Positions 34,405 through 43,061 of a stretch of DNA of 64,000 nucleotides are shown piece by piece. This DNA is from Anaerolineaceae bacterium (lineage in GTDB: Bacteria; Chloroflexota; Anaerolineae; Aggregatilineales; Phototrophicaceae), in the NCBI GenBank assembly GCA_002702065.1, contig NZXX01000013.1:310001-374000 (forward strand), in the 5' to 3' direction. The notes below the pieces were generated by a model, which worked only from the letters and a program-made list of their open reading frames with translations, made no database searches and was not told where the DNA came from. The first letter of the stretch is position 1. Each line of letters starts with the position of its first letter. Position numbers and translations under genes: made by a program.

Positions 34405-35412
34405 TGTTATCCGCCTGCCGCTGTTGACGGCCTCGACCGCCGCGAACACCATCGCCAGCGTCCGCAGATTGTCGCGCCCGGTTGTCTGCGGTGATTTCCC
34501 TTCACGGATGGCCGTCATGAATTCGTCGAGCAAATAGGCCCCCGCCTGATGACTCATCTCGACCATCGGCACCGGCTGCAACGGACTGCCGAGCGAACCG
34601 GAAGCGGAGTCGCCTTTAGGCCCGGCATACACCACATCGGCTTTGCAGGCGTACACCCCGCCCGCACATTCAATGCGCCAGTCGCAGCCATTGGCCGTCA
34701 TGTCCACGTCGATAGCGTGCCACGTGCCCTCATAGACGACGCGCAATCCACTGGCATAATCAAACACGATCATTGCCGACGCATCACCCTCGAAGCGGCT
34801 CCACGCCGGGTTCCACGCGGTCCCCATGACGCCAGCCGGCTCCTGACCCAGCACACAGCGGATCGTATCGAAGTGGTGATTCGCCATGTCGATGAGCAGC
34901 GGATGGGCCATTGTGTCGCGGAAACTGTCGCGCGTGAAGATCTGGCGGAAGGTGACGAAGACTTGCCCCGGCGGGCCATATTCACCGGCCTGCACCAGCC
35001 GCGTCAGGGTGTGAATGAACGGGTTGTGGCGGCGGTTCTGGGCCACCATCAGCACGACACCTGCTTGCTCGGCGGCGAGGGTCATACGGGTGGCGGCTTC
35101 GAGCGTATCGGCCAGCGGTTTTTCACACAGGATGTGCAGGCCCGCTGCGGCAGCCTGAACGCAGACCGGCTCATGCAGGTCAGGCGGCGTGGCGATCAGT
35201 ACGGCATCGGCCTGTTCGTGCTCAAGCGCGTCGGCAAAGGTGGTGTAGCAATGGGTGTCGGCGATCTGACCGGCCTGCACCAGCTTATCGAGTGCGGCCT
35301 GATTCGTGTCGACACAGGCGATAGTTTCGATGCCGGGCGTGTTGGCGATGGTTCTGAACCAGCCGCTGCCCATCGCGCCCAGACCGGCCTGTATAATGCG
35401 GAGTGTCTTCAT
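34390..35412 (-). CDS. Gfo/Idh/MocA-family oxidoreductase
   Basis: A 340-residue NAD(P)-dependent sugar oxidoreductase. The ATG at 35412 gives MKTLRIIQAGLGAMGSGW with the GLGAMG dinucleotide loop. LHILCEKPLADTLE carries the family's EKP lysine, and NHHFDTIRCVLG carries the catalytic His of the D-x-x-x-H type motif. The frame is open upstream without homology. Members oxidise sugars, inositol, or reduce biliverdin. The last six codons lie inside a dispersed repeat, so the C-terminus may have been rewritten by it. Neighbours are sugar-oxidising enzymes, in keeping with carbohydrate use. Confidence 0.88.
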   Translation of the reverse strand: MKTLRIIQAGLGAMGSGWFRTIANTPGIETIACVDTNQAALDKLVQAGQIADTHCYTTFADALEHEQADAVLIATPPDLHEPVCVQAAAAGLHILCEKPLADTLEAATRMTLAAEQAGVVLMVAQNRRHNPFIHTLTRLVQAGEYGPPGQVFVTFRQIFTRDSFRDTMAHPLLIDMANHHFDTIRCVLGQEPAGVMGTAWNPAWSRFEGDASAMIVFDYASGLRVVYEGTWHAIDVDMTANGCDWRIECAGGVYACKADVVYAGPKGDSASGSLGSPLQPVPMVEMSHQAGAYLLDEFMTAIREGKSPQTTGRDNLRTLAMVFAAVEAVNSGRRITVDSP

Positions 35413-35527
35413 TGAATAGCTAACCAATCGTTGACAGGTTGAAAGTGATCCTGAAGAATATGCCCAATCATCACGCAGCGCCCCGATAGCACCGTGGCGT
35501 TGAGCGAGTGAAAGCGTCAGGCAAATT

Positions 35528-35977
35528 ATGGCTAAGTTCAACTACGATCAGGACTTCGAACATACGGATTTTCGCCAGCACCCGGACCGCTATCAGGTCG
35601 GCAAAGGCGAACAGGGTGTGCTGCTGGTCGAACCGTATAAGTCGGAAATACTGCCGCACTGGCGTTTCAAGACGCCTGATATTGCCCGCCAATCCGCCGA
35701 TACGATTTACGAGCTGTTCCTGAGTTACAAGGAACAGGATGATTTTGTCGGTATGGATATGGCGCGCAAGTTTTTGCAGATGGGCTTTACGCGTGCCCGC
35801 CGCTACGCCAATCATAAAAACGGGCGTAAATATGACGCCGAAGGCAATGAGCTGCCCCGCGAGGAAGACCCGGTTAAAGCTGAATCTGCCGCCATCTTTT
35901 ACGAAAAATACGTGCTGGCCCGCAACGATCCGGACTATCAGCGGCTGAAAAAAGCGCACCAGGCGAAATATGGCTGA
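35528..35977 (+). CDS. DUF4385-family protein
   Basis: A 149-residue protein. FNYDQDFEHTDFRQHPDRYQVGKGEQGVLLVEPYKSEILPHWRF and MGMDMARKFLQMGFTRARRYANHKNGRKY are the conserved blocks of DUF4385, a widespread small family of unknown function; members carry many charged residues and an apparently cytoplasmic alpha/beta fold. The C-terminal helix (YEKYVLARNDPDYQRLKKAHQAKYG) is also conserved. It is divergent from the Gfo/Idh gene. Some fungal and bacterial homologues exist, but no role is established. Confidence 0.8.
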   Translation: MAKFNYDQDFEHTDFRQHPDRYQVGKGEQGVLLVEPYKSEILPHWRFKTPDIARQSADTIYELFLSYKEQDDFVGMDMARKFLQMGFTRARRYANHKNGRKYDAEGNELPREEDPVKAESAAIFYEKYVLARNDPDYQRLKKAHQAKYG

Positions 35978-35997
35978 TAAGGGCTGCTGCGTGATCA

Positions 35998-37008
35998 TCA
36001 TGCGGATGGCACAATCACCGTTTTGATGCTGGCCTGCGGGGTGCGCAGCGCATCAATGGTCTCATCCAGCGCAACGACCCGCGTGATAATTGGCCGGACC
36101 TGGATTCTGCCGGATGCGATGAGCGCCAGCGATGCGCCAAACGACGTGCCATAAGACCGGCTGCCGACCACCGATACCTCTTTTTTCCACAGCAGATGCG
36201 GCTCGATGGGGGCGGGGATGCCTGCCGGGGGCACGCCGTAACACAGCACGCGTCCGCTGCTGGCGCACCAGTTGACCGCATCGGTGACGGCTTCGGGGCG
36301 GCCCCGGTTGACAATGACCACATCTGCGCCATTGCTCAGCAACGGTGAAGCTGCCAGCGGGTCCTGTTCCGCCGCGTCAACGGCCATATCCGCACCCAGT
36401 GACAGCGCCATCTCGGTGCGATCCTTGAGGTTGTCCACCACCATCACAAACGAGGCCCCGCGAATGCGCGCGATCTGCACGAATAACTGCGCGTTGGCTC
36501 CGGCCCCGATGATGAGCACGCGCTCACCGGGCTGAATGTTCACCTTTTCCACACCATGCAGGCAGCAGGCCAGTGTCTCGGTGATGGCGGCATCGAGTGT
36601 TTCCAGATCGTCGGGCAGGGCGTAACACTGGCCGGGGTACACCAGCGCGTAGTCGGCATAGCCGCCGCCGATCTCCGCCGTGCGTTTGGGGCGGTTGACA
36701 CACAGGTACAGGTGCCCGGTGCGGCAGGCTTCGCACAGGCCGCAGCTGTAGTTGGGCGACACGGCCACGCGGGTCCCCGCCGGGAGCGTATCTGTCGCGG
36801 ATTGCACCACTTCGCCGATAATCTCATGGCCGGGGATAATGCCGGCCGCCGCGGGTGTCGCGCCGTTGCTGGCCTTCGCCAGTTTGTATTCGCCGCCGCA
36901 GATGCCACAGGCCAGCACCTTCAGCAGCACCTGATCGTCCTGCGCCTGGGGTACCGGGATGGATTCCAGCCGCAGATCACCAGCCCCGTAGTTCAAAATG
37001 GCTTTCAT
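35998..37008 (-). CDS. zinc-dependent alcohol/threonine-type dehydrogenase
   Basis: A 336-residue medium-chain dehydrogenase. The ATG at 37008 begins MKAILNYGAGDLRLESIPVP; the frame extends 69 codons upstream without homology. Catalytic zinc ligands: Cys in ACGICGGEYK, His and Glu in PGHEIIGE. Structural zinc: four Cys in CGLCEACRTGHLYLC. The cofactor loop is IIGAGANAQLF. It oxidises an alcohol or sugar alcohol to a carbonyl; the substrate is not fixed. It resembles the MDR at 21980-23083 in class but only distantly in sequence. Confidence 0.86.
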   Translation of the reverse strand: MKAILNYGAGDLRLESIPVPQAQDDQVLLKVLACGICGGEYKLAKASNGATPAAAGIIPGHEIIGEVVQSATDTLPAGTRVAVSPNYSCGLCEACRTGHLYLCVNRPKRTAEIGGGYADYALVYPGQCYALPDDLETLDAAITETLACCLHGVEKVNIQPGERVLIIGAGANAQLFVQIARIRGASFVMVVDNLKDRTEMALSLGADMAVDAAEQDPLAASPLLSNGADVVIVNRGRPEAVTDAVNWCASSGRVLCYGVPPAGIPAPIEPHLLWKKEVSVVGSRSYGTSFGASLALIASGRIQVRPIITRVVALDETIDALRTPQASIKTVIVPSA

Positions 37009-37195
37009 CAAGGATATTCTCCAATGAGGCAGTTGTTCAAAAAATCTTATTGGTGTGTTTATACCGTCACTCACGCGTGACCACAACAGACCATTGGCAG
37101 GGCAGGGGGCTGCGGAACACCAACTTGAGAGTGCGTTGAGTTTATTTGTTGCATGTATTATATAGTTGGTGATAGTCATGAACAGGAGAATCGGG

Positions 37196-37725
37196 ATGCT
37201 CACCGGGAACACCATCCAATTAAGAACCGTGCGAGAAGGGGATCTTGATCGCTTGTATGCGTTTCATGAAGCCATCAAGAACCGGGGTGCTTACTTTCCA
37301 ACGGGTGTCATGGCTGAACCAGTTTTCAAGCGTCGCTTCAGGAAACAGGTTTCTGGGAAAACCGCGAGGGCATGCTGCTGATCGTGAATGACGCTGATGA
37401 AATTTTGGGGCATATCGAATTTTTTGAAACCGTTGCGTATCTGGACGAACTGGAGTTGTCTTACCAGATCTATAGCGAAGCACACCGGGGGCAGGGCATC
37501 GCAACCGAGGCGGTCATGCTCCTGACGGGCTATCTTTTCGACCGGATGAAACACAATCGCATTCGCCTGATTATTCATCCCGATAACCTTGCATCCAAAC
37601 GGATCGCTGAGAAGTGCGGTTATCAATATGAAGGTGTGGCGCGCGGGGCGTGGTTTAACCGGGGCCGGAGCCAGGACGTTGAAGTGTATGCCCTGGTACG
37701 AGAGGATCATTATCGAACCAAGTAA
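37196..37725 (+). pseudogene. GNAT acetyltransferase gene with a single-base frameshift
   Basis: The ATG at 37196, 6 bp after AGGAGA, opens MLTGNTIQLRTVREGDLDRLY..., the N-terminus of a RimJ/RimL-type acetyltransferase. At 37339 the frame shifts: reading TTC-AGG-AAA leads to a stop at 37379-37381, while inserting one base (TTC-CAG-GAA) continues as QETGFWENREGMLLIVNDADEILGHIEFF to 37725. The second part has the acetyl-CoA motif YSEAHRGQGIATEAVMLL and ends normally. The full product would be about 176 residues, usual for the family. Either the gene is newly broken or one C was lost in sequencing. Confidence 0.8.
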
Positions 37726-37775
37726 AGAGGACGCCCATACTCGACAGGCATCCTCACTGGTGCGGATATTGCCGC

Positions 37776-38510
37776 TTACTGATTGGTTTTGCGCCATTCC
37801 TCGTACTCGGCGCGGGCATCGTCGCGCAGGGGGTAATACTTGCGCAGATCACCGCCTTCGGACAGTTTGATTTTGGAGAATTCTTCCCAGTCGTGGTGCT
37901 CACTAGCCTTTGCCAGCAGTTCCGGGGCCAGCTTGACCGGCACGACGACCACGCCATCATCATCCGCCACGATGATGTCGCCGGGAATGACAAGCACGTT
38001 GCTGCACGCTACCGGCACATTCACAGCAAACGGCATGATATTGGTCTGGGTGTGGAAGTTTGGCGTCACCCCGCGCAGCCACAACCCCAGCCCCAGGTCC
38101 TTGGCCTTCGGATAATCGCGGATACACCCGTCGATCACCACGCCTGCGCCGCCGCGCCCCTTGAAGTAGGTCAGCATCATTTCGCCAAAGACACCGCTGC
38201 CCAGGTCGCCGCGTGCATCCACGACGACGACATCGCCGGGCTGGGTGTGATACAGGACATGACGGTGAAGCTGCTTCTCCGGGTCGGCATATTCATCCTG
38301 CCCGTACTGGTCTTCGCGCTTGGGCATGAACTGGAGCGTGAGTGCCGGGCCGACAACCGTTTTGCCAGCGGAATAGGGCAGCGGGCCGCGAATCTGCGGG
38401 TCACGGATGCCCAGGCGGCTCAGTTCACCGGCGGCGGTGGCGCTGCCAATGTGGGCCAGACCGTCAATAATCTCTTTGGGTGGGCGTTGAATATCGGATG
38501 TATGAGTCAT
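37776..38510 (-). CDS. RraA-family protein (HMG/CHA aldolase-like)
   Basis: A 244-residue protein. GEMMLTYFKGRGGAGVVIDGCIRDYP matches the family's key motif, with the G..G...DG..RD signature that binds the metal and substrate in 4-hydroxy-4-methyl-2-oxoglutarate/oxaloacetate aldolases. VVVVDARGDLG precedes it. Family members also include the RNase E inhibitor RraA and enzymes that act on sugar acids. It is longer than E. coli RraA (about 160 residues), as is common for catabolic versions. Genes nearby act on sugars, so a sugar-acid aldolase role is plausible. Confidence 0.82.
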   Translation of the reverse strand: MTHTSDIQRPPKEIIDGLAHIGSATAAGELSRLGIRDPQIRGPLPYSAGKTVVGPALTLQFMPKREDQYGQDEYADPEKQLHRHVLYHTQPGDVVVVDARGDLGSGVFGEMMLTYFKGRGGAGVVIDGCIRDYPKAKDLGLGLWLRGVTPNFHTQTNIMPFAVNVPVACSNVLVIPGDIIVADDDGVVVVPVKLAPELLAKASEHHDWEEFSKIKLSEGGDLRKYYPLRDDARAEYEEWRKTNQ

Positions 38511-38643
38511 ACGACTACCTTTCAGTGATGTTTTTTAAGATATGTTTTGTGCAACAATTGATTTTGTCCGGCGCGCGATCTGGCGGCAAATCGAGTTGCT
38601 GACTGCCTATGAGCATACCCGAATGTCGGCCATCCCGGTAAGA

Positions 38644-39636
38644 TCAATCTTCGGCGGCAGGCGGCCAGATGAGATCGACCTGCTGGCCCGGCCCGGCAAT
38701 GGATTCAGCAAACTGGCCGAACAGGGTATCCAGCACATAATGGCGCACGCGTTCGGTGGCGGCGGAGGTGGGCAGGGTAGGGCAGTACTGATTTTCGTAG
38801 ATGGCCCGCACCAGCAAGAGCAGCTCATCACGATCAATGGCGGGCGGCGTGGCCGCATCCATGAATTTCAGCATGAAGGTTTCGGGCGCGGGGTTCAGAA
38901 TGGGGACGCCGGTCTGCGGGTCGTATGCCAGCGGCGGCTGGACATAGCGGCTGTCGCGCGGGTAGCGATAGCCTTTTTTGGCCCAGTAGTGGCGGGCGCG
39001 GCTTTCGCTTTCCAGCACCATATAGCTCAGCGTTTCGCCGTTGTGGGCGGCACACGTACGCATGGCGGTTTCCAGCGCATCGGTCAGCGCCGTGCCATGA
39101 CCCTGACCCCGCCGCAGCGCCGGGCGCGTCGCCAGATAGCTGATCCCGCCCAGGCCGACCGGCTGCCCGGTGTATGCTGCCAGCGAGATATATTCACCCA
39201 CGATCACGGCGGCAATGCTTTCGGTGCTCACCAGCGGGTCGAAGGCAAACTGCGCCAGTTCGCCGGCGGGCGTGTAGGTGTGCCTGCCGGAAGCGCGCCA
39301 GAAACGGCCCAAAATCACAAAATCATCAGGCGGTCCGGTCAGGTCGCGCAGATAATCGACAAAATTCCGGCGCGGGTCCAGCACATCCGGCGTAAAGGTG
39401 TGTTCCAGCAAGGCATAGGCTTGCTCGAAGCGGTCATCCGGCTGCCAGATGGGCACCTGATAAAAGGTGGTTGGGTGCGCGGCTGCGTGATAGGCCGCCA
39501 TGATCTGATCGTATAACGCACTATCCTGTTCTCGCAGTGGGGCGACGGTGGCTTCATCAAATGGCTGGTTCGCTTGCAGGGCCGTGTTGACCGCCTGGCT
39601 GATCGTGTCGATCAGGTGCTGCCGGTGCATGGTCAT
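38644..39636 (-). CDS. GNAT-family acetyltransferase, long form
   Basis: A 330-residue protein. The acetyl-CoA motif A is YLATRPALRRGQGHGTALTDALE near residues 170-190 (R..G.G). The domain is preceded by about 100 residues of helix-rich sequence and followed by about 100 residues ending in a helical region, both of unknown function. YMVLESESRARHYWAKKGYRYP is a typical later segment. A second in-frame ATG lies 6 bp after the first. Its acceptor is unknown. A hairpin with a T-run lies just upstream (39703-39727), closing the small gene before it. Confidence 0.82.
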   Translation of the reverse strand: MTMHRQHLIDTISQAVNTALQANQPFDEATVAPLREQDSALYDQIMAAYHAAAHPTTFYQVPIWQPDDRFEQAYALLEHTFTPDVLDPRRNFVDYLRDLTGPPDDFVILGRFWRASGRHTYTPAGELAQFAFDPLVSTESIAAVIVGEYISLAAYTGQPVGLGGISYLATRPALRRGQGHGTALTDALETAMRTCAAHNGETLSYMVLESESRARHYWAKKGYRYPRDSRYVQPPLAYDPQTGVPILNPAPETFMLKFMDAATPPAIDRDELLLLVRAIYENQYCPTLPTSAATERVRHYVLDTLFGQFAESIAGPGQQVDLIWPPAAED

Positions 39637-39702
39637 GCTTCCTGTCTTGTAGTGGATAGAGGCGCATTATAGCGTGGAACACGGACCGGTTGCGGCATAA
39701 AA

Positions 39703-39727
39703 AACGCCCGCAGTTTGTACGGGCGTT
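39703..39727 (-). terminator. Rho-independent terminator of the 35-residue peptide gene
   Basis: On the - strand, AACGCCCG / CGGGCGTT with a 9-nt loop is followed by TTTTTTA. It lies 20 bp after the TAG of the small membrane-peptide gene. Confidence 0.8.
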
Positions 39728-39746
39728 CAGTGGGTTTGATGTAGGG

Positions 39747-39854
39747 CTACGAGTCGGAAAATTCAGGAAGACAGCGGCAGTAATGGATGCCGAGAACACA
39801 GAGAGCCACCACCGCGCCGATAATCACCAGAGCTGTGACCACATCCGACAGCAT
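39747..39854 (-). CDS. small membrane peptide of 35 residues
   Basis: An ATG at 39854 lies 8 bp after AAGAGG and opens MLSDVVTALVIIGAVVALCVLGIHYCRCLPEFSDS. The sequence is a single membrane helix (about residues 5-22) followed by a short Cys-containing tail (HYCRC). The stop is 20 bp before a strong - strand terminator, so ribosome site, ORF and terminator form a complete transcription unit. No homology was recognised, and no partner is known. It is too short for ordinary gene callers. The rest of the 456-bp gap 39637-40092 holds nothing else supported. Confidence 0.6.
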   Translation of the reverse strand: MLSDVVTALVIIGAVVALCVLGIHYCRCLPEFSDS

Positions 39855-40092
39855 GGAAAAACCTCTTATGCACTTGTCCAACGAACCAGAAAGAAATGGT
39901 ATTTGGAGGAAATTCAATGGCGGTAATATAGCACTTTCGTTCGGGCACAGCAAGGGTGCGTTTTGGGTGTCTTAGCAGCGCAGGACCACACAGAAGCATA
40001 CCGGGTCAGACTGGAGAAGTGGGATAGGGGAGGGCAGCCGCGCACCCTCCCATTGCGACCTCTGAAAACCTGAATGCACCGCCGGTGGTGGC

Positions 40093-40506
40093 CTATGCGG
40101 CGGTTAGCAAACCAATGCCAAGCGTCAGCACACTGATGGCCAGCAGCAGCGCGCCGATGTAGATCAGCCAGATCAGACGATTGGGGCGGGTGGCACTGGG
40201 CCGGGCAACCGACAGGAAGAACCCCGCCGAGATCAGGATAGCGGATAACGGTGTCCCTGTGCGCACCAGCAGCTGCCAGAACGCGGGCAGGGTAACGTAA
40301 TCGACCAGGGGCTGTACGACGATTGACAGGATAACAATCACGCCAGCATGGGCGTGACCCGCGGTGAACATGCTGCGCCTCATCGGATTATCGCGGTAAC
40401 CCGGCGCGCCAGTGGTCAGAAAACGCAGCAGCGAGTAGCCACCAAACTGGATGGTGGGCACTGTCAACAGAATGATACCGATGGTCTGGATCGTTTCAGG
40501 ACTCAT
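40093..40506 (-). CDS. four-helix membrane protein of unknown function
   Basis: A 137-residue protein with four predicted membrane helices (about 7-27, 47-67, 77-99, 113-134). A strong GGAGGAG site precedes the ATG. Conserved-looking polar positions are RRSMFTAGHAHAGVIVIL and ATRPNRLIWLIYIGALL, with HAH in the second helix that could bind metal or haem. It resembles a small uncharacterised family in actinobacteria and Chloroflexota, but no function is known to me. It is just downstream of the PadR gene on the same strand, and its upstream region carries a copy of the PadR-type operator. Confidence 0.75.
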   Translation of the reverse strand: MSPETIQTIGIILLTVPTIQFGGYSLLRFLTTGAPGYRDNPMRRSMFTAGHAHAGVIVILSIVVQPLVDYVTLPAFWQLLVRTGTPLSAILISAGFFLSVARPSATRPNRLIWLIYIGALLLAISVLTLGIGLLTAA

Positions 40507-40533
40507 GTCTCCTCCGATTACGATATTATTGAC

Positions 40534-40549
40534 CTGTCAAAAGTGACAT
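40534..40549. promoter_or_regulatory. PadR-type operator before the membrane-protein gene
   Basis: CTGTCAAAAGTGACAT, with TGTCA-N4-TGACA symmetry. It matches the operator at 41180-41195 at 13 of 16 positions and lies 28 bp upstream of the start codon of the four-helix membrane protein. Confidence 0.65.
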
Positions 40550-40605
40550 ATAAAATTGGATGTAATCGCCAATTTTCGATACAGATGTGGCTCAAAATCC
40601 CGGAT

Positions 40606-41151
40606 TTATGCTTGCGATTCCAGCGTCGTAATCAGTTGATCCAGCCACGCGAGGTACATTTCCTCATACGCGATGCCGAACTTAAGCGTGGATGACCAGA
40701 ACAGGGCGTCGCGCTGGGTCGCGCTGTCATAGCGGTCCTGTAAGTGGTCTGGTGCCAGCGCCCGATACTCGTTTAGCTGGTTCTGGTGCAGCCGTCGCTG
40801 ATGGCGCAGTTCATCCAGAATATCGGCGTTCGCACGCTGGGCCGAGAAAAAGACCCGCACCAGCAGTTCTTCTTTCACCGGGGCCACATTCGCCATACTG
40901 GTCGCCAGCCATGCCTGCAACTCGTGCTGGCCAGCCGCCGTGATGGTATAGGTACGCCGGTTGAGCTTATCCGCTTCGTCGTCCACTTCAGAAACCAGCA
41001 GGCCATCGTCTTCCAGCTTGCGCAGCATAGTGTAGATCTGGCTGTGGTACGCGTGCCAAAAATGCATCGTCGAGTTGTCAATAATGCTTTTCAGCTCGTA
41101 ACCCGTCATCGGTTGATAATTGAGAAAGCCAAGCAGAATGTATTTGAGCAT
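40606..41151 (-). CDS. PadR-family transcriptional regulator
   Basis: A 181-residue winged-helix regulator. MLKYILLGFLNYQPMTGYELKSII...HAYHSQIYTMLRKLEDDGLL is the standard PadR N-terminal domain, and the C-terminal helix bundle (about 90-181) mediates dimerisation. PadR proteins repress targets such as phenolic-acid or multidrug-resistance genes through ATGT-N8-ACAT boxes. Exactly such a site lies upstream of this gene, and a copy lies upstream of the membrane protein after it. Autoregulation and control of the membrane protein are inferred. Confidence 0.92.
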   Translation of the reverse strand: MLKYILLGFLNYQPMTGYELKSIIDNSTMHFWHAYHSQIYTMLRKLEDDGLLVSEVDDEADKLNRRTYTITAAGQHELQAWLATSMANVAPVKEELLVRVFFSAQRANADILDELRHQRRLHQNQLNEYRALAPDHLQDRYDSATQRDALFWSSTLKFGIAYEEMYLAWLDQLITTLESQA

Positions 41152-41179
41152 GCCATCAGCTTACGCTCATTTGGATGAT

Positions 41180-41195
41180 ATGTCAATAATGACAT
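41180..41195. promoter_or_regulatory. PadR-type operator before the padR gene
   Basis: ATGTCAATAATGACAT, i.e. ATGT-N8-ACAT with 6-bp arms, the known PadR box form. It is 28 bp upstream of the PadR start codon and next to a TATAAC box that could be its promoter's -10. Confidence 0.7.
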
Positions 41196-41227
41196 GTTAT
41201 AAATTTCATAGAAATCGATGTATTGGC

Positions 41228-42244
41228 TCAGGCGTTGGTATAGTGCAGGATGACCGGGTTCTGGCCGAAGACGCTGATTTCCAACTGGTCGTCGGGTACA
41301 GCGGGAATGAGGTCGGGGTAGGTGGTGAGGATGAGGATATGGCCGCCGGGCCGGACGACGCGCCGCATGTCATCAAAGGCACGCTGATACAGGGTGGTCA
41401 GGCTGGCGTCCACCGTGATCTGGCGGCCCCAGGGTGGATTCGTGATGGCGAGGTCCATGCTGGAGCAGGGTAGGGGGATCCGGGTGGCATCCCACTGCAT
41501 GAGGCCAGGGCGCAGGTCTGCTGACCGGGCATTGGCTGCGGCGTATTGCAGCACATCCGCGTCGATATCGCCGCCAACGGCGTTCAACCCCGCTAACGAG
41601 GCTTCGATCAGGACCGTGCCCGCGCCGCAAAACGGGTCGATCAGGTGTTGGCCGGGTTCCGCCTGCGCCAGTTGCAGCATGGCGGCAGCGACCGTCGGCT
41701 TCAGTGAGCCTGGCGCATGATGCTGTTTATACGGCCTGCGGTGTAAGGGATGCGCGAGCAGCCGCGCACCAACCGTCGCTTCGGTGTGTTCCAGAAACAG
41801 GCGCAGATTGAGGTCGGCAGCGTCGTCTTCCTCGACATAGCGCCAGTGGCCGTGCTGCGACAGAACACCGTCCGCCATCTGCGTCTTGATCTCTGGCACA
41901 GAATAATTGCGCTTGCCGACGTAATTGGCCGTGATGGAGAAACTCAGGCGGTGGGGCAGGGGGCGCAGAGTCGCAATAGCAGCCAGGGCTGGCCCCAGAT
42001 CGAGCGCGGCAGTAAGCTGCCTGAGGTGCTGCAATTGATCGCGTGTATGGCGGATATCATGCCACTGATCCAGTCGAAAAAACACGTCATCGACCGTGCG
42101 CAGATTTGCAGCCGAATCGAGCGTAGTGCAGGCTGCCTCGACACGGCGGTAGCGGGTACCTGTGACCGTAAAGCCATTTGACTGCATTTCGGCGGCGCTG
42201 AGAGCTTCCAGCCCGCGTGTGGTGACTGCAAAAACCGGGAACAT
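41228..42244 (-). CDS. THUMP-type RNA N2-guanine methyltransferase
   Basis: A 338-residue methyltransferase. The start at 42244 gives MFPVFAVTTRGLEALSAAEM, the opening of the Trm14/TrmN and RlmL family. The N-terminal half has a THUMP-like domain (about 20-150). The C-terminal half has the SAM motif LIDPFCGAGTVLIEA and the catalytic NPPWG. Members make N2-methylguanosine in tRNA or 23S rRNA. The tRNA (TrmN-like) form is more probable by length. Single-gene unit beside the PadR gene. Confidence 0.85.
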   Translation of the reverse strand: MFPVFAVTTRGLEALSAAEMQSNGFTVTGTRYRRVEAACTTLDSAANLRTVDDVFFRLDQWHDIRHTRDQLQHLRQLTAALDLGPALAAIATLRPLPHRLSFSITANYVGKRNYSVPEIKTQMADGVLSQHGHWRYVEEDDAADLNLRLFLEHTEATVGARLLAHPLHRRPYKQHHAPGSLKPTVAAAMLQLAQAEPGQHLIDPFCGAGTVLIEASLAGLNAVGGDIDADVLQYAAANARSADLRPGLMQWDATRIPLPCSSMDLAITNPPWGRQITVDASLTTLYQRAFDDMRRVVRPGGHILILTTYPDLIPAVPDDQLEISVFGQNPVILHYTNA

Positions 42245-42546
42245 ACTGTAATCCGTCCTTTGGTTCGTCCGGTGGCGCAACCATCATATCAGGTGCCGTA
42301 GACAGTTGACAGCTTCGGCAGATTTTCAAAGATGATTACATACATTATCCTTACATAATGCAACGATGCGGGACTGTATTTTCGCTTCTGGGTTGGCGAG
42401 ACAAACAGGGCAGGGTGGTTTGTAGCTGAGGGGGTGAATAGTAGGGAGCCTGACCTAGTACGGAACAGCCCATGTGCCGCATGGGGTAAGCCATGACTCC
42501 GAGTAACATAAGCTCAAGTCCGTATCATTTTATAGGAGTCAACAGG

Positions 42547-42888
42547 ATGAGCCATCAGGATCAGGACCACGATATTGGTTACGCGCATGATCATCTGGCT
42601 GCCATCGAGCAGGGGATGCCCGTTTTTGATAACGACAATCATCAGGTGGGCCATGTCAATTTCATTCAGTTCCCCCATGATACGCTTGAGGAAGATATGG
42701 TAGTGGAACAAGGGGATCTGCAAAAAGCACCCGACTCCATTCGCACCCAGCTGATGCGCGCCGGCTTCATCAAAGTTGGCAATGACAACGAAGGCGTCAC
42801 GTACTGTGCGCTGGGCAGTCAAATTAGATTCGTGAATGAAGGGGTCGTTCAGCTCAACGTGGCCACCTCCGAACTGCTTAAATTGTAA
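42547..42888 (+). CDS. small PRC-barrel-like protein
   Basis: A 113-residue acidic, His-rich protein whose ATG lies 8 bp after GGAG. Residues about 22-45 (GMPVFDNDNHQVGHVNFIQFP) fit the short beta-strand pattern of PRC-barrel domains. The rest has TYCALGSQIRFVN. PRC barrels occur in ribosome maturation and stress proteins; no role is clear here. A perfect terminator follows 28 bp after the stop, so the gene is a complete single unit. The 302-bp gap before it (42245-42546) has no gene I can support. Confidence 0.7.
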   Translation: MSHQDQDHDIGYAHDHLAAIEQGMPVFDNDNHQVGHVNFIQFPHDTLEEDMVVEQGDLQKAPDSIRTQLMRAGFIKVGNDNEGVTYCALGSQIRFVNEGVVQLNVATSELLKL

Positions 42889-42915
42889 ATCAGCACAAGT
42901 TTCTATTTCTGCAAT

Positions 42916-42942
42916 GGGCATAGCACACACTATGCCCTTTTT
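42916..42942 (+). terminator. Rho-independent terminator of the PRC-like gene
   Basis: A perfect 8-bp stem GGGCATAG / CTATGCCC with a 6-nt loop, followed by TTTTT. Confidence 0.88.
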
Positions 42943-43061
42943 GTTTTCCCAGGCATGCCCTCCCAGCAGCGCTAATTGACGTTACTCCGTGATAACAACT
43001 CTTATCAAGAGTAATATCACCCCATGATAAGTGTTCTTACAGACTGCCCCGCCGCCTGCGT

